Assembly: GCF_033095865.1 (NCBI RefSeq)
Contig: NZ_AP019365.1
Location: 4,127,501-4,191,500, forward strand
Source of the DNA: Pseudomonas sp. KU43P
GTDB taxonomy: Bacteria > Pseudomonadota > Gammaproteobacteria > Pseudomonadales > Pseudomonadaceae
Direction of reading: 5' to 3'
DNA: 64,000 bases
A program made the position numbers and the translations under genes. Positions 48,764 to 57,865 of the stretch are shown here, in pieces. The notes under the pieces were generated by a model. The model worked only from the letters and a program-made list of their open reading frames with translations. It ran no database searches and was not told where the DNA came from. Every line of letters begins with the position of its first letter. Position 1 is the first letter of the stretch.

Positions 48764-51700
48764 TCAGGACGGCACCACCGCCGCCTGCCCGCTCATCGCC
48801 AGGTCGACCAGCTCGCGGTTGGCCACCGCGTACATCGCATAGTCGGTCCCGGTCGCATTGCGCAGATCGTCGAGCATGGCGCGCCAGCGCTCGACCATCA
48901 CCCGGTGCTGCTCGGCCCACAGCGCCACGCGTGCATCCATGTCCTGCGGCGCATCGACCATCTGCAGCACGGAAATGGTAATTGCCCGCTGCTGCAGGTC
49001 GATGTCGTCGCGGAACGCCTCGCGGGCCAGGGCCTGCCAGTTGTTCTCCACCGGCAGGTTGCTGATTTCCTGCAGGTACCAGGTCAGGTCCAGCGCGCTG
49101 CCCACGGCAAAGAACGCCTTGGCCACCTGGGCCGGTTCATGCCCGGTGACGTCGGCCGCCTCGATGATCGGCAACAGCGTGTACAGGTGGCTGGTACCGG
49201 CGACCATGCGCGCTAGCAGCTCCGGCACGCCAGCCTCGACGAAGCTCTGGTAGCGGACCATCCAGCGCTCGCGGGTAGGGCCTTCGAGCAGTTCGTCGAG
49301 CTTGAGCCCGAGCTGCGCGATCTTCGGCCCGAAGTGCGCGGTATCACGCCCGGCGTCCTGCTCGTTGCGACGGCTGCGCAGGAACCAGCGAGTGGCGCGG
49401 CGGCCCAGGCGCATCAGCTCGTCCATCAAGGTCAGCTGGATTTCCGCCGGCACCTGGTAGTCCAGGGCTTCGATCTGGCGGAACCAGTGCGGCAGATGGA
49501 AGATGTCACGCACGATCACGTAAGCACCGGCGACGTTGGCCGGGCTCATGCCGGTCGACTCCTTCAGGCGCTGCACGAAGGTGATGCCCATGTTGTTGAC
49601 CAGGTCGTTGGCGATCTGGGTACTGACGATTTCCCGCTTGAGGCGGTGACGGCGCATGGCCTCGGCGAATTTGCTGACCAGCGACGGCGGGAAGGCCGTT
49701 TCCATGTCGCGGGTCAGGTAGTCGTCGTCCGGCACCAGCGACTTGAGCAGCTGCTCCTTGAGGTCGATCTTGCTGTACGAAATCAGCACCGACAACTCGG
49801 CCCGGGTCAGGCCCTGGCCGGCCGCCAGGCGCTCGGCCAACTGCTCTTCGGACGGCAGGAACTCGATGGCCCGGTCAAGCTTGCCGCGGCTTTCGAGGTC
49901 GGCCATCAGGCGCTTGTATTCGGCGATCCGCTCGCGGGCGCGGCGGGCAGCCAGCGACAGTGCCTGGGTCTGCTTGTAGTTGTTGCCCAGCACCAGGCCG
50001 GCCACTTCGTCGGTCATGCTGCCGAGCAGCTGGTTGCGCTGCTTCTCGGTCATGTCGCCACCCTGCACCACTTCGTTGAGCAGGATCTTGATGTTGACCT
50101 CATGGTCGGAGCAGTCCACACCACCGGCGTTGTCGATGAAGTCGGTGTTGGTGGCGCCGCCGTGCAGGCCGAATTCGACACGGCCAAGCTGGGTCATGCC
50201 GAGGTTGCCGCCCTCACCCACTACCTTGCAGCGCAGCTCGTTGCCATTGACCCGCAGCGCATCGTTGGCCTTGTCGCCGACATCGGCGTGGCTTTCGGTG
50301 CTGGCTTTGACGTACGTACCGATACCGCCGTTCCACAGCAGGTCCACCGGCGCCTTGAGCAGCGCGTGCAGCAGCTCGGTCGGGGTCAAGCGGTCGGCTT
50401 CGATGGCGAAGCGCTCTTTCATTTGCGGGCTGATGGCAATGCTCTTGGCGCTGCGCGGGAAGATGCCGCCGCCTTCGGACATGATGCTGGTGTCGTAGTC
50501 GCTCCAGGCCGAGCGCGGCAGGTCGAACAGGCGCTTGCGCTCGACGAAGCTGGTGGCCGGGTCCGGATTCGGATCGATGAAGATATGCAGGTGGTTGAAG
50601 GCCGCCACCAGTTGCAGTTTGTCCGACATCAAAAGGCCGTTGCCGAACACGTCGCCGGCCATGTCGCCGACGCCGATCACAGTGATCGGGTCTTGCTGCA
50701 CGTTGATGCCGCGCTCGCGGAAGTGACGCTGCACGCCCACCCAGGCGCCACGGGCGGTGATGCCCATCTTCTTGTGGTCGTAACCGGCCGAGCCACCCGA
50801 GGCGAACGCATCGCCCAGCCAGAAGCCGTAGTCGATGGCGATGCCGTTGGCGATGTCGGAGAAGGTTGCGGTGCCCTTGTCAGCCGCCACCACCAGATAG
50901 GGGTCATCGTCATCGTGACGCACCACGTTGGCCGGGGGCACAACGCCACCGTCTTTGAGGTTGTCGGTGATATCGAGCAGGCCCGAGATGAAGATGCGGT
51001 AGCACGCCACGCCTTCGGCAGCGATTTCGTCTCGCGTGCCGCCCAACGGCAGGCGCCGTGGCAGAAAGCCGCCCTTGGCGCCGACCGGCACGATCACCGA
51101 GTTCTTCACCTGCTGGGCCTTGACCAGGCCCAGCACTTCGGTACGGAAGTCCTCTTCGCGGTCCGACCAGCGCAGGCCGCCACGGGCGACGTTGCCAAAG
51201 CGCAGGTGCACGCCCTCGACCCTTGGCGAGTAGACGAAGATTTCGAACTTCGGCACTGGTTTAGGCAGCTCGGGAATCAGCTTGGGGTTGAACTTGAAGC
51301 TGAAATACGACTTGTTCTGGCCGTTGGCGTCGGGCTGGTAGAAGTTGGTGCGCAGGGTGGCCTTGATCAGGTCCAGGTAGCGGCGCAGGATGCGGTCCTC
51401 GTTGAGCACCTGGACATCGTCCAGGGCGGTGAGGATCGCCTGCTCCAGGCGCTGCTGCTTGTCGTCCAGGTCTTCGTTGGTGAGCTTGCGCGCCAGGTAG
51501 AAGCGGGTCTTGAACAACCGGGTCAGCTCGCGGGCGATGTCGGTGTGGTTGTTCAGGGTGCTGGCGATGTAGCCCAGGTCGAAGCCCAGGCGGATCTGTT
51601 TGAGGTAGCGGGCATAGGCGCGCAGCAGCGCCACGTCACGCCACGGCAGGCCGGCGGTGAGCACCAGGCGGTTGAAGGCGTCGTTCTCGGCGTCGCCCTG

Positions 51701-53629
51701 GACGATGTGGACGAAAGCGTCCTGCAGCACGTCGTTGAGCTGCTGGATGTCCAGGCTCAAGCCTTCGCTGTAGGTGAAGGCGAAGTCGTGGATCCAGTAC
51801 TCGCGACCACTGGCGTGGCGCAGGCGATACGGGAACTCGCCAAGCACGCGCAGGCCCAGGTTTTCAAGAATAGGCAGCACGTCCGACAGCGCCAGGGGGG
51901 TGTCGGCGTGGTACAGCTTGCAATGCAGCAGGCGTTCGCCCAGGCGCGTCAACGGCTGGTAGAAGCTCATCGCCAGTGGCTTGCTTTCGGAGAGTGCCAG
52001 CACGTGCTGCAGGTCGACCACTGCCGAGTGCGCAGCGAAGCGCTCGCGGTAGCCGGCCGGGAAGCCTTTGGGGAAGTCGGCAAGGATGTTGGTGCCCTGG
52101 GCCTCACCGAAGTTTTCGACCACCAGCGCCGAATAGTCGTCGTGCCACGAGCGGCACGCCTGGATCACTTCGTTTTCCAGCTGCTGCGGGTCGATGTCGA
52201 TACGGTTTTTCGGGTCGACCCGCAGAATCAGCTGCACGCGCGCCAGCACCGATTCGGAGAAGAAGGTCCAGAACTCGCAGTCGCTGGCCTTCAGGCGCTC
52301 CATCAGCACCTGCTGGATCTTCTGCCGCACTTCGGTGGAGTAGATTTCCCGCGGCACGTAGGCCAGGCAGTAGCAGAAGCGGCCGTAAGGGTCCTTGCGC
52401 AGGAACACGCGGATCTTGTTGCGCTCCTGGATCTGCACGATCGACATCACGGTGCTGAACAGCTCGTCGATCGGGGTCTGGAACAGGTCATCGCGCGGCA
52501 GTACTTCGAGTACCTGGGCCAGCTCCTTGCCCAGGTGGGCTTTCGGGTCAAAGCCCGAGCGGCGCTCGACTTCGGCGACCTTGACGCGGATATACGGGAT
52601 GGCATGCACGCTCTCGCCGTACACCGAAGAGGTGTACAGGCCCATGAAGCGGTGCTCCTTGATGACCTTGCCGTCGGCGTCGAGCTGGCGAATCGACACG
52701 TAGTCAGGATAGGCCGGGCGGTGCACGCGGCTAGGCAGCGCGGCCTTGGCGAACGACAACAGCAGCGGCTCGGCCAGGTAGGCTACGGCGTAGTCTTCGA
52801 TACGCAGTTCTTCAGGGGTCAGGCCTACGCGCAAGCGGCGTGGCAGGCCGAGGAAGGAGTGCTCGTCGTAGAGCATCTGGCCGCCGGCGCTGCCGCCCTG
52901 CACGGTGAATTCTTCATAACCGAGGAAGGTGAAATGGTTGTCCAGCAACCATTCGAGGAACGCCTTGACCTCGCCCTTCTCATGCTGGACCGGCGCAAAC
53001 GGAGTCTGCTCCACCAGTGCCACGACTTCCCGCAGCTTGGCCTTCATCGGCTCGAAATCGGCCACGGCCACGCGCACTTCGGCCAGCACCTGCTCGATCT
53101 CGCGTGTCAGCACGTTCAGTTCGGCGGCGTTGGCGCAGCGGTCGATTTCCAGGTACATCAGCGACTCGTGGCGCACGCCTTCGCCGTGGGTGCCCTTGGG
53201 CAGCAGTTCGAGCAGCTCGCCCTTGGGCCCGCGGCGCACGCTGAGCACGGTGGTCTGCAAGGTATGGATGCTGTAGCCACGGCGGTTCAGCTCGGTACGT
53301 ACCGAGTCGACCAGAAATGGCAGGTCATGGTGCAGCACTTCGACCACGGTGTGGGTCGATTGCCAACCGTTGCGCTCGTAATCAGGGTTGTACACCCGCA
53401 CCTGCGGTTGTTCGGGGTCGAAGCGCTCGATGATACGCCAGGCCGACAGGGTGCAGCCGGCAAGGTCCGACAGCCTGCGCTGAGTGAGTTCGTCCAGAGA
53501 GATGATGCCGAAGAACTGCTCGGCAAACAGCGCCACTTGTGGCAGTGACTGTTCGCTGATGTGCTGCGCCAGGGCCGCCTGCAGTTGATGCTGGAAGTCG
53601 GCTTTGCTGGCTGCGGTGAAGAACGCCAT
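48764..53629 (-). CDS. gdhB: NAD-specific glutamate dehydrogenase, large (GDH-180 type)
   Basis: A 1621-residue enzyme that oxidatively deaminates glutamate to 2-oxoglutarate with NAD. The N-terminal half is the long regulatory part; the catalytic part contains VARGGLRWSDREEDFR, VPVGAKGGF and the NAD-binding GVGDMAGDVFGNG segment. Length and motifs match the GDH-180 class found in Pseudomonas. It allows growth on glutamate and related amino acids. The start at 53629 (MAFFTAASKADF) is preferred over an upstream ATG at 53695. Confidence 0.96.
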   Translation of the reverse strand: MAFFTAASKADFQHQLQAALAQHISEQSLPQVALFAEQFFGIISLDELTQRRLSDLAGCTLSAWRIIERFDPEQPQVRVYNPDYERNGWQSTHTVVEVLHHDLPFLVDSVRTELNRRGYSIHTLQTTVLSVRRGPKGELLELLPKGTHGEGVRHESLMYLEIDRCANAAELNVLTREIEQVLAEVRVAVADFEPMKAKLREVVALVEQTPFAPVQHEKGEVKAFLEWLLDNHFTFLGYEEFTVQGGSAGGQMLYDEHSFLGLPRRLRVGLTPEELRIEDYAVAYLAEPLLLSFAKAALPSRVHRPAYPDYVSIRQLDADGKVIKEHRFMGLYTSSVYGESVHAIPYIRVKVAEVERRSGFDPKAHLGKELAQVLEVLPRDDLFQTPIDELFSTVMSIVQIQERNKIRVFLRKDPYGRFCYCLAYVPREIYSTEVRQKIQQVLMERLKASDCEFWTFFSESVLARVQLILRVDPKNRIDIDPQQLENEVIQACRSWHDDYSALVVENFGEAQGTNILADFPKGFPAGYRERFAAHSAVVDLQHVLALSESKPLAMSFYQPLTRLGERLLHCKLYHADTPLALSDVLPILENLGLRVLGEFPYRLRHASGREYWIHDFAFTYSEGLSLDIQQLNDVLQDAFVHIVQGDAENDAFNRLVLTAGLPWRDVALLRAYARYLKQIRLGFDLGYIASTLNNHTDIARELTRLFKTRFYLARKLTNEDLDDKQQRLEQAILTALDDVQVLNEDRILRRYLDLIKATLRTNFYQPDANGQNKSYFSFKFNPKLIPELPKPVPKFEIFVYSPRVEGVHLRFGNVARGGLRWSDREEDFRTEVLGLVKAQQVKNSVIVPVGAKGGFLPRRLPLGGTRDEIAAEGVACYRIFISGLLDITDNLKDGGVVPPANVVRHDDDDPYLVVAADKGTATFSDIANGIAIDYGFWLGDAFASGGSAGYDHKKMGITARGAWVGVQRHFRERGINVQQDPITVIGVGDMAGDVFGNGLLMSDKLQLVAAFNHLHIFIDPNPDPATSFVERKRLFDLPRSAWSDYDTSIMSEGGGIFPRSAKSIAISPQMKERFAIEADRLTPTELLHALLKAPVDLLWNGGIGTYVKASTESHADVGDKANDALRVNGNELRCKVVGEGGNLGMTQLGRVEFGLHGGATNTDFIDNAGGVDCSDHEVNIKILLNEVVQGGDMTEKQRNQLLGSMTDEVAGLVLGNNYKQTQALSLAARRARERIAEYKRLMADLESRGKLDRAIEFLPSEEQLAERLAAGQGLTRAELSVLISYSKIDLKEQLLKSLVPDDDYLTRDMETAFPPSLVSKFAEAMRRHRLKREIVSTQIANDLVNNMGITFVQRLKESTGMSPANVAGAYVIVRDIFHLPHWFRQIEALDYQVPAEIQLTLMDELMRLGRRATRWFLRSRRNEQDAGRDTAHFGPKIAQLGLKLDELLEGPTRERWMVRYQSFVEAGVPELLARMVAGTSHLYTLLPIIEAADVTGHEPAQVAKAFFAVGSALDLTWYLQEISNLPVENNWQALAREAFRDDIDLQQRAITISVLQMVDAPQDMDARVALWAEQHRVMVERWRAMLDDLRNATGTDYAMYAVANRELVDLAMSGQAAVVPS

Positions 53630-53874
53630 CTGTGGTACTCCGCTTGGGCTTTGTATTGATTGAAGCGTCGCGTACGTCCGACGTTTACGGATCAACGATA
53701 GCCAACCCGTGGCAAGCCGGACGTAAAGTTCAGGGCTCGCCGAAGCTTAACGACTGATCGGTCATTGCCGCTTGCAGCGCTGCGACAATTTCGGTCAAGG
53801 GGCGGTAACTTTACGTTTATGGATACCCACAACACTGTCAGAATTCCCTTTCATTTCATTGACCCGAGCCCGCC

Positions 53875-54228
53875 ATGCAAATCAATACCGCCCTGCTCTT
53901 CGCCACCCCCTGCGACGACGAGGAAGACAACATGGCGACCTTGTGCTGCCACAGCGACAAGGGGCAGATGTTCCTGCTGACCCGCTATCCGGACGAGGAC
54001 ACTGTCGACCTGACCCTGGATGACGAGCCGTCGACGCTGGATGGTTTGAAGGTGACCTTGAGTGCGCAGCGGCTGCTGATCGAGGTGGCGGCTGGGGATC
54101 GGGATGCGCTGAAGGGGGATGAGGCGTTGGAGATCGTGCTGACCTCAGCGGGCACTGACCTGGAAGAGGTCGCGCTGACCTTGCGTAATATTCTTGATGG
54201 CACCGGGACGTTCATCAGCGAGCTTTGA
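53875..54228 (+). CDS. Unknown acidic protein (117 aa)
   Basis: A 117-residue protein I cannot assign. It starts MQINTALLFATPCDDEEDNMA, is rich in Asp, Glu and Leu, and has a C-terminal segment LTLRNILDGTGTFISEL that looks helical. A CC pair at residues 24-25 is near the N-terminus; no signal peptide or membrane segment is seen. An internal ATG at 53932 is an alternative start. It is divergent from gdhB and stands alone, with a REP pair after it. Its base composition is like its neighbours. Confidence 0.75.
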   Translation: MQINTALLFATPCDDEEDNMATLCCHSDKGQMFLLTRYPDEDTVDLTLDDEPSTLDGLKVTLSAQRLLIEVAAGDRDALKGDEALEIVLTSAGTDLEEVALTLRNILDGTGTFISEL

Positions 54229-54240
54229 GTTGCCTGCACT

Positions 54241-54333
54241 GGCCCCATCGCCGGCAAGCCGGCTCCCACAGGAACACCACAGGCCCGAGCAGTGCGGGGC
54301 CCCTGTGGGAGCCGGCTTGCCGGCGATAGGGCC
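54241..54333. repeat. REP-type inverted pair
   Basis: GGCCCCATCGCCGGCAAGCC and, inverted, GGCTTGCCGGCGATAGGGCC, with GGCTCCCACAGG/CCTGTGGGAGCC inside. Spacer about 25 bases. Confidence 0.9.
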
Positions 54334-54391
54334 CTGCCGAACACCCTCATAACCTTCTGAAATCATTGACATCCCACACCCTCGACAGGCA

Positions 54392-54402
54392 TTGTCTGAC
54401 AA
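54392..54402. promoter_or_regulatory. GntR-type operator upstream of the regulator gene
   Basis: TTGTC-T-GACAA is a perfect 11-bp palindrome, 24 bases before the regulator start. FadR/LldR-type regulators bind sites of this kind. The bases GTCTGACAACCTGA recur upstream of lhgO. Confidence 0.8.
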
Positions 54403-54426
54403 CCTGACCACTAGGCAACCGCTTCC

Positions 54427-55137
54427 ATGCTTGAGCTCCAGCGCCCCGACACCCTGGTCGAACGGGTCGTCAGCGCCATCCGCGCCGAGATCGATTCCGG
54501 TCGCCTGGCCGCCGAATCGCGCCTGCCCACCGAACAGCAACTGGCTGAACAGCTCAATGTCAGCCGCTCGGTGGTGCGCGAAGCCGTGGCGCAGCTCAAG
54601 GCCGATGGCGTGCTGATTGCCCGCCGCGGGCTTGGTTCCTATATCTCGCAAACCCCCAACGGCACCGTGTTCCGCTTCCCCGGCAGCCAAGGGCGCACGC
54701 CAGACCTGGTGCAGATGTTCGAGATGCGCCTGTGGATCGAAACCCAGGCCGCAGCCATCGCCGCGCGCCGACGCGACGCGGATGACCTGGCGAACATGGC
54801 CAAGGCCCTGCAGGCCATGCTCGACAAAAGCAGCGACTTCGCCACTGCCTCGGCCGCCGACGTGGCCTTCCATCGGGCCATCGCCGAAGCCAGCAAGAAT
54901 GACTACTTCGTGGCCTTCCACGACTTCCTCGGCGGCCAACTGGCCAGCGCGCGGCGCACCGCCTGGGAAAACTCCGCCGTCCATTCGGCCGGGGGTTCGG
55001 CCGATGCCAGCCGTGAGCACCAGGCGCTGTACCAGGCCATCGCCGACGGCGACCGGCAAGCAGCGGCCGCCTGTGCCGAAGCTCACCTGCGCGCCTCGGC
55101 CAAACGCCTGAAAATCGACCTTCCCGCCCTCGACTGA
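54427..55137 (+). CDS. FadR-subfamily GntR regulator (FCD domain)
   Basis: A 236-residue regulator. The winged helix is at residues 8-75 (LPTEQQLAEQLNVSRSVVREAVAQL), the FCD effector domain at about 90-220 with metal-site-type His residues (FHRAIAEAS near 157 and AHLRAS near 220). It probably represses the lhgO-transporter genes and is released by 2-hydroxyglutarate or a related acid; the ligand is inferred from the neighbouring gene. The operator half-sites match upstream of both this gene and lhgO. Confidence 0.93.
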   Translation: MLELQRPDTLVERVVSAIRAEIDSGRLAAESRLPTEQQLAEQLNVSRSVVREAVAQLKADGVLIARRGLGSYISQTPNGTVFRFPGSQGRTPDLVQMFEMRLWIETQAAAIAARRRDADDLANMAKALQAMLDKSSDFATASAADVAFHRAIAEASKNDYFVAFHDFLGGQLASARRTAWENSAVHSAGGSADASREHQALYQAIADGDRQAAAACAEAHLRASAKRLKIDLPALD

Positions 55138-55185
55138 CCCTGGAGACCGGATCGCGGCCTGGCGAGGCATTTCGCACGCACTACT

Positions 55186-55196
55186 TAGTCTGACAA
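55186..55196. promoter_or_regulatory. GntR-type operator upstream of lhgO
   Basis: TAGTC-T-GACAA, one base different from the site at 54392 and sharing GTCTGACAACCTGA with it. It lies 45 bases before lhgO. Confidence 0.78.
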
Positions 55197-55240
55197 CCTG
55201 ATAAGCAGATCCACCGACAAGAACACCAAGGTACCCCTGC

Positions 55241-56434
55241 ATGACTTACGACTACTGCATCATCGGCGGCGGCATCGTCGGCCTCGCCACCGCAATGGCC
55301 CTGCTGCAACAGCGCCCCGGCGCGTCCCTGCTGATTCTGGAAAAGGAAGCCAGCCTCGGCCGCCACCAGACCGGCCACAACAGCGGCGTGATCCATGCAG
55401 GCATCTACTACGCCCCCGGCAGCCTCAAGGCCGAGTTGTGCAAGCGCGGCGCCCAGGCCACCAAAGACTTCTGCCGCGAACACGACATCGCCTTCGACGT
55501 CTGCGGCAAGCTGCTGGTAGCCTCCAACCCGCTGGAAATGCAGCGCATGGAGGCGTTGTACCAGCGCTCACAGCAAAACGGCCTGAAGGTCGAGCGCCTC
55601 GACGCCGGTGAGCTGAAGCGCCGCGAGCCCAACATCGCCGGGCTCGGTGCGCTGTTCGTCGACGCCACCGGCATCGTCGACTACAAGCAGGTGTGCTATG
55701 CCATGGCCAAGGTCATCGAGCAGGCTGGCGGCGAAGTGCGCCTGTCCACCACCGTGCAGGCCATCCGCGAACTGGGCGAGCACGTCGAGATCCGTGACCA
55801 TGAGCAGACCTGGCGCGCCCGCCAGCTGGTCGCCTGCGCCGGCCTGCAGTCCGACCGCCTAGCGCGCCTGGCCGGGGTCAGGATCGACCACCAGATCATC
55901 CCCTTCCGCGGCGAGTACTACCGCTTGCCGGCCAGCAAGAACCAGATCGTCAACCACCTGATCTACCCGATCCCCGACCCGGAGCTGCCGTTCCTCGGTG
56001 TGCACCTGACGCGCATGATCGACGGCAGCGTGACCGTGGGCCCCAACGCCGTGCTTGGTTTTGGCCGGGAAAACTACCGAAAGTTTGCGGTGAACTGGCG
56101 CGATGTGGCCGAGTACGCGCGCTTCCCGGGGTTCTGGAAAACCCTCTGGAACAACCTCGGCTCCGGTACCGCCGAGATGAAGAACTCGCTGTTCAAGCGC
56201 GGCTATCTGGAGCAATGCCGCAAGTACTGCCCGTCACTGCAGGTAGATGACCTGCTGCCCTATGAAGCCGGCATCCGCGCCCAGGCGGTAATGCGCGACG
56301 GCACCCTGGTGCATGACTTCCTGTTCGCCGAGACGCCACGCATGGTGCATGTCTGCAATGCCCCGTCGCCGGCTGCCACGTCGGCCATCCCGATCGGCCA
56401 GATGATCGCCGAGAAGATCCTCAAGGCCCGCTGA
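55241..56434 (+). CDS. lhgO: L-2-hydroxyglutarate oxidase/dehydrogenase LhgO
   Basis: A 397-residue FAD protein of the DAO family. The Rossmann motif is IIGGGIVGLATAMAL at residues 7-21; the family-specific GRHQTGHNSGVIHAGIYY and GVHLTRMIDGSVTVGPNA follow. It oxidises L-2-hydroxyglutarate to 2-oxoglutarate and passes electrons to the membrane quinone pool. The next gene is an acid transporter, and no csiD (glutarate hydroxylase) gene is in this cluster, so the substrate may be imported rather than made from glutarate here. Confidence 0.95.
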   Translation: MTYDYCIIGGGIVGLATAMALLQQRPGASLLILEKEASLGRHQTGHNSGVIHAGIYYAPGSLKAELCKRGAQATKDFCREHDIAFDVCGKLLVASNPLEMQRMEALYQRSQQNGLKVERLDAGELKRREPNIAGLGALFVDATGIVDYKQVCYAMAKVIEQAGGEVRLSTTVQAIRELGEHVEIRDHEQTWRARQLVACAGLQSDRLARLAGVRIDHQIIPFRGEYYRLPASKNQIVNHLIYPIPDPELPFLGVHLTRMIDGSVTVGPNAVLGFGRENYRKFAVNWRDVAEYARFPGFWKTLWNNLGSGTAEMKNSLFKRGYLEQCRKYCPSLQVDDLLPYEAGIRAQAVMRDGTLVHDFLFAETPRMVHVCNAPSPAATSAIPIGQMIAEKILKAR

Positions 56435-56478
56435 ACACTGCTGCAACACACCACTACAAAGACAATAAGGAACCTCTG

Positions 56479-57810
56479 ATGTCGGTACACGAGGCGGCGC
56501 TGGCCGCAACCGAAACCCCGCAACAGCAACGCAAGCGCCTGCGCAAGGTGGCCGCGGCGACCATCTTCGGCTCGATGCTGGAGTGGTATGACTTCTATCT
56601 CTACGCAACCATGGCGGCGATCGTGTTCTCGAAGATCTTCTTCGATGCGAGCAACCCGGCGGTGGCCTCGCTGCTGGCGTTCTCCACCTTCGCCATCGGT
56701 TTCATCGCCCGCCCCTTCGGCGGCGTGCTGTTCGGCTACCTGGGCGACCGTTTCGGGCGCAAGCACGTGCTGGTCATCACCTTCTGCATGATGGGCGTGT
56801 GCACCGCGCTGATCGGCCTGATCCCGAGTTACGCCGCGATCGGCATCTGGGCGCCGATCCTGCTGGTGGTGATCCGCATCATTCAGGGCCTGGGCGCCGG
56901 TGCCGAGCTGTCGGGCGCGGCAGTCACCTCCTACGAGCATGCCAGCGAAGGCAAGCGCGGCAGCCAGGGCGCCTGGCCGGCACTGGGGTTGAACCTGGGC
57001 CTGCTGCTGTCGTCGTTGACCGTGTACTTGCTGACCATGAACGGCAATGAGTTCCTGCTGTCCGGCGGCTGGCGCATTCCGTTCATCGCCAGCATCGCCC
57101 TGGTGGCGATCGGCCTGTGGGTACGCAAGAGCATTCCAGAAACGCCGGACTTCGAAAAGGCCCATGACAAGGCCGACGACAAGCCCCAGGTGTCGCCACT
57201 CAAGCTGCTGTTCAAGAACGACCTCAAAGGCCTTGGCGTGGTGTTCTTCGTGGCCATCGGCTACAACGCCCTGAGCTACATCTTCAAGACCTTCTCCCTG
57301 GCCTACCTGACCCAGTTCAAAGGGGTCGAGGCCCACGTCACCTCGCTGTCGGTGACCATTGCCAGCCTGGTGGCGATCTTTACCGTACCGTTCTTCGGCT
57401 GGCTGTGCGACCGCTGGAGCAGCAAGACCGTGCTGATGCTCGGCGGTGTGCTGTCGGCACTGTTCGCCTATCCGTTCCTGGAGCTGCTGAGCACCGGCGA
57501 GCCAACCATGATCTACCTGGCCATCGGCATCGGCACCGGCATCCTCGCACCGATGATGTTCGCCCCGCAGGGCTCGTTCCTCAGCCGCCAGTTCCCGACC
57601 CAGACGCGCTCTTCAGGGTTTGGCACCGGCCGGGAGATCGGTACCGCCGTGGCCGGTGGCCTGGCGCCACTGGGCGGGCTGGCCCTGGTGGCCGGGTCAG
57701 CGACCCACTCCACCGATGGGGTGGCGTTGATCCTGGCGATTTCCGGGGTGTTGGTGGTGTTGTTCGCGCTGTGTGACCAGGGCCGAAAGCACTCGACCTC
57801 GAAGAATTGA
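56479..57810 (+). CDS. MFS transporter, metabolite:H+ symporter type
   Basis: A 443-residue transporter with twelve hydrophobic segments. GSMLEWYDFYLYA near residue 31, FARPFGG-type motif in IARPFGGVLFGYLGDRFGRK and LGAGAELSGA place it in the metabolite-proton symporter group that takes up organic acids such as 2-oxoglutarate. With lhgO and the GntR regulator it forms a small unit for a hydroxy-diacid. The start follows AAGGAA. Confidence 0.93.
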   Translation: MSVHEAALAATETPQQQRKRLRKVAAATIFGSMLEWYDFYLYATMAAIVFSKIFFDASNPAVASLLAFSTFAIGFIARPFGGVLFGYLGDRFGRKHVLVITFCMMGVCTALIGLIPSYAAIGIWAPILLVVIRIIQGLGAGAELSGAAVTSYEHASEGKRGSQGAWPALGLNLGLLLSSLTVYLLTMNGNEFLLSGGWRIPFIASIALVAIGLWVRKSIPETPDFEKAHDKADDKPQVSPLKLLFKNDLKGLGVVFFVAIGYNALSYIFKTFSLAYLTQFKGVEAHVTSLSVTIASLVAIFTVPFFGWLCDRWSSKTVLMLGGVLSALFAYPFLELLSTGEPTMIYLAIGIGTGILAPMMFAPQGSFLSRQFPTQTRSSGFGTGREIGTAVAGGLAPLGGLALVAGSATHSTDGVALILAISGVLVVLFALCDQGRKHSTSKN

Positions 57811-57818
57811 GGCTGTGC

Positions 57819-57854
57819 GGCAGTATTGGTCTCGTCGCAGAGGCCAATACTGCC
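57819..57854. terminator. Hairpin between the transporter and the Tle1-like gene
   Basis: GGCAGTATTGG/CCAATACTGCC is an 11-bp stem around a 14-base loop, between convergent genes. There is no T-run. It may be a terminator or a repeated intergenic element. Confidence 0.6.
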
Positions 57855-57865
57855 GACCTCGCAGA

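Noticed and set aside
49334..53548. Plus-strand frame of 1404 residues opposite gdhB
   Set aside because: It is antisense to the conserved glutamate dehydrogenase and has no recognisable domain.
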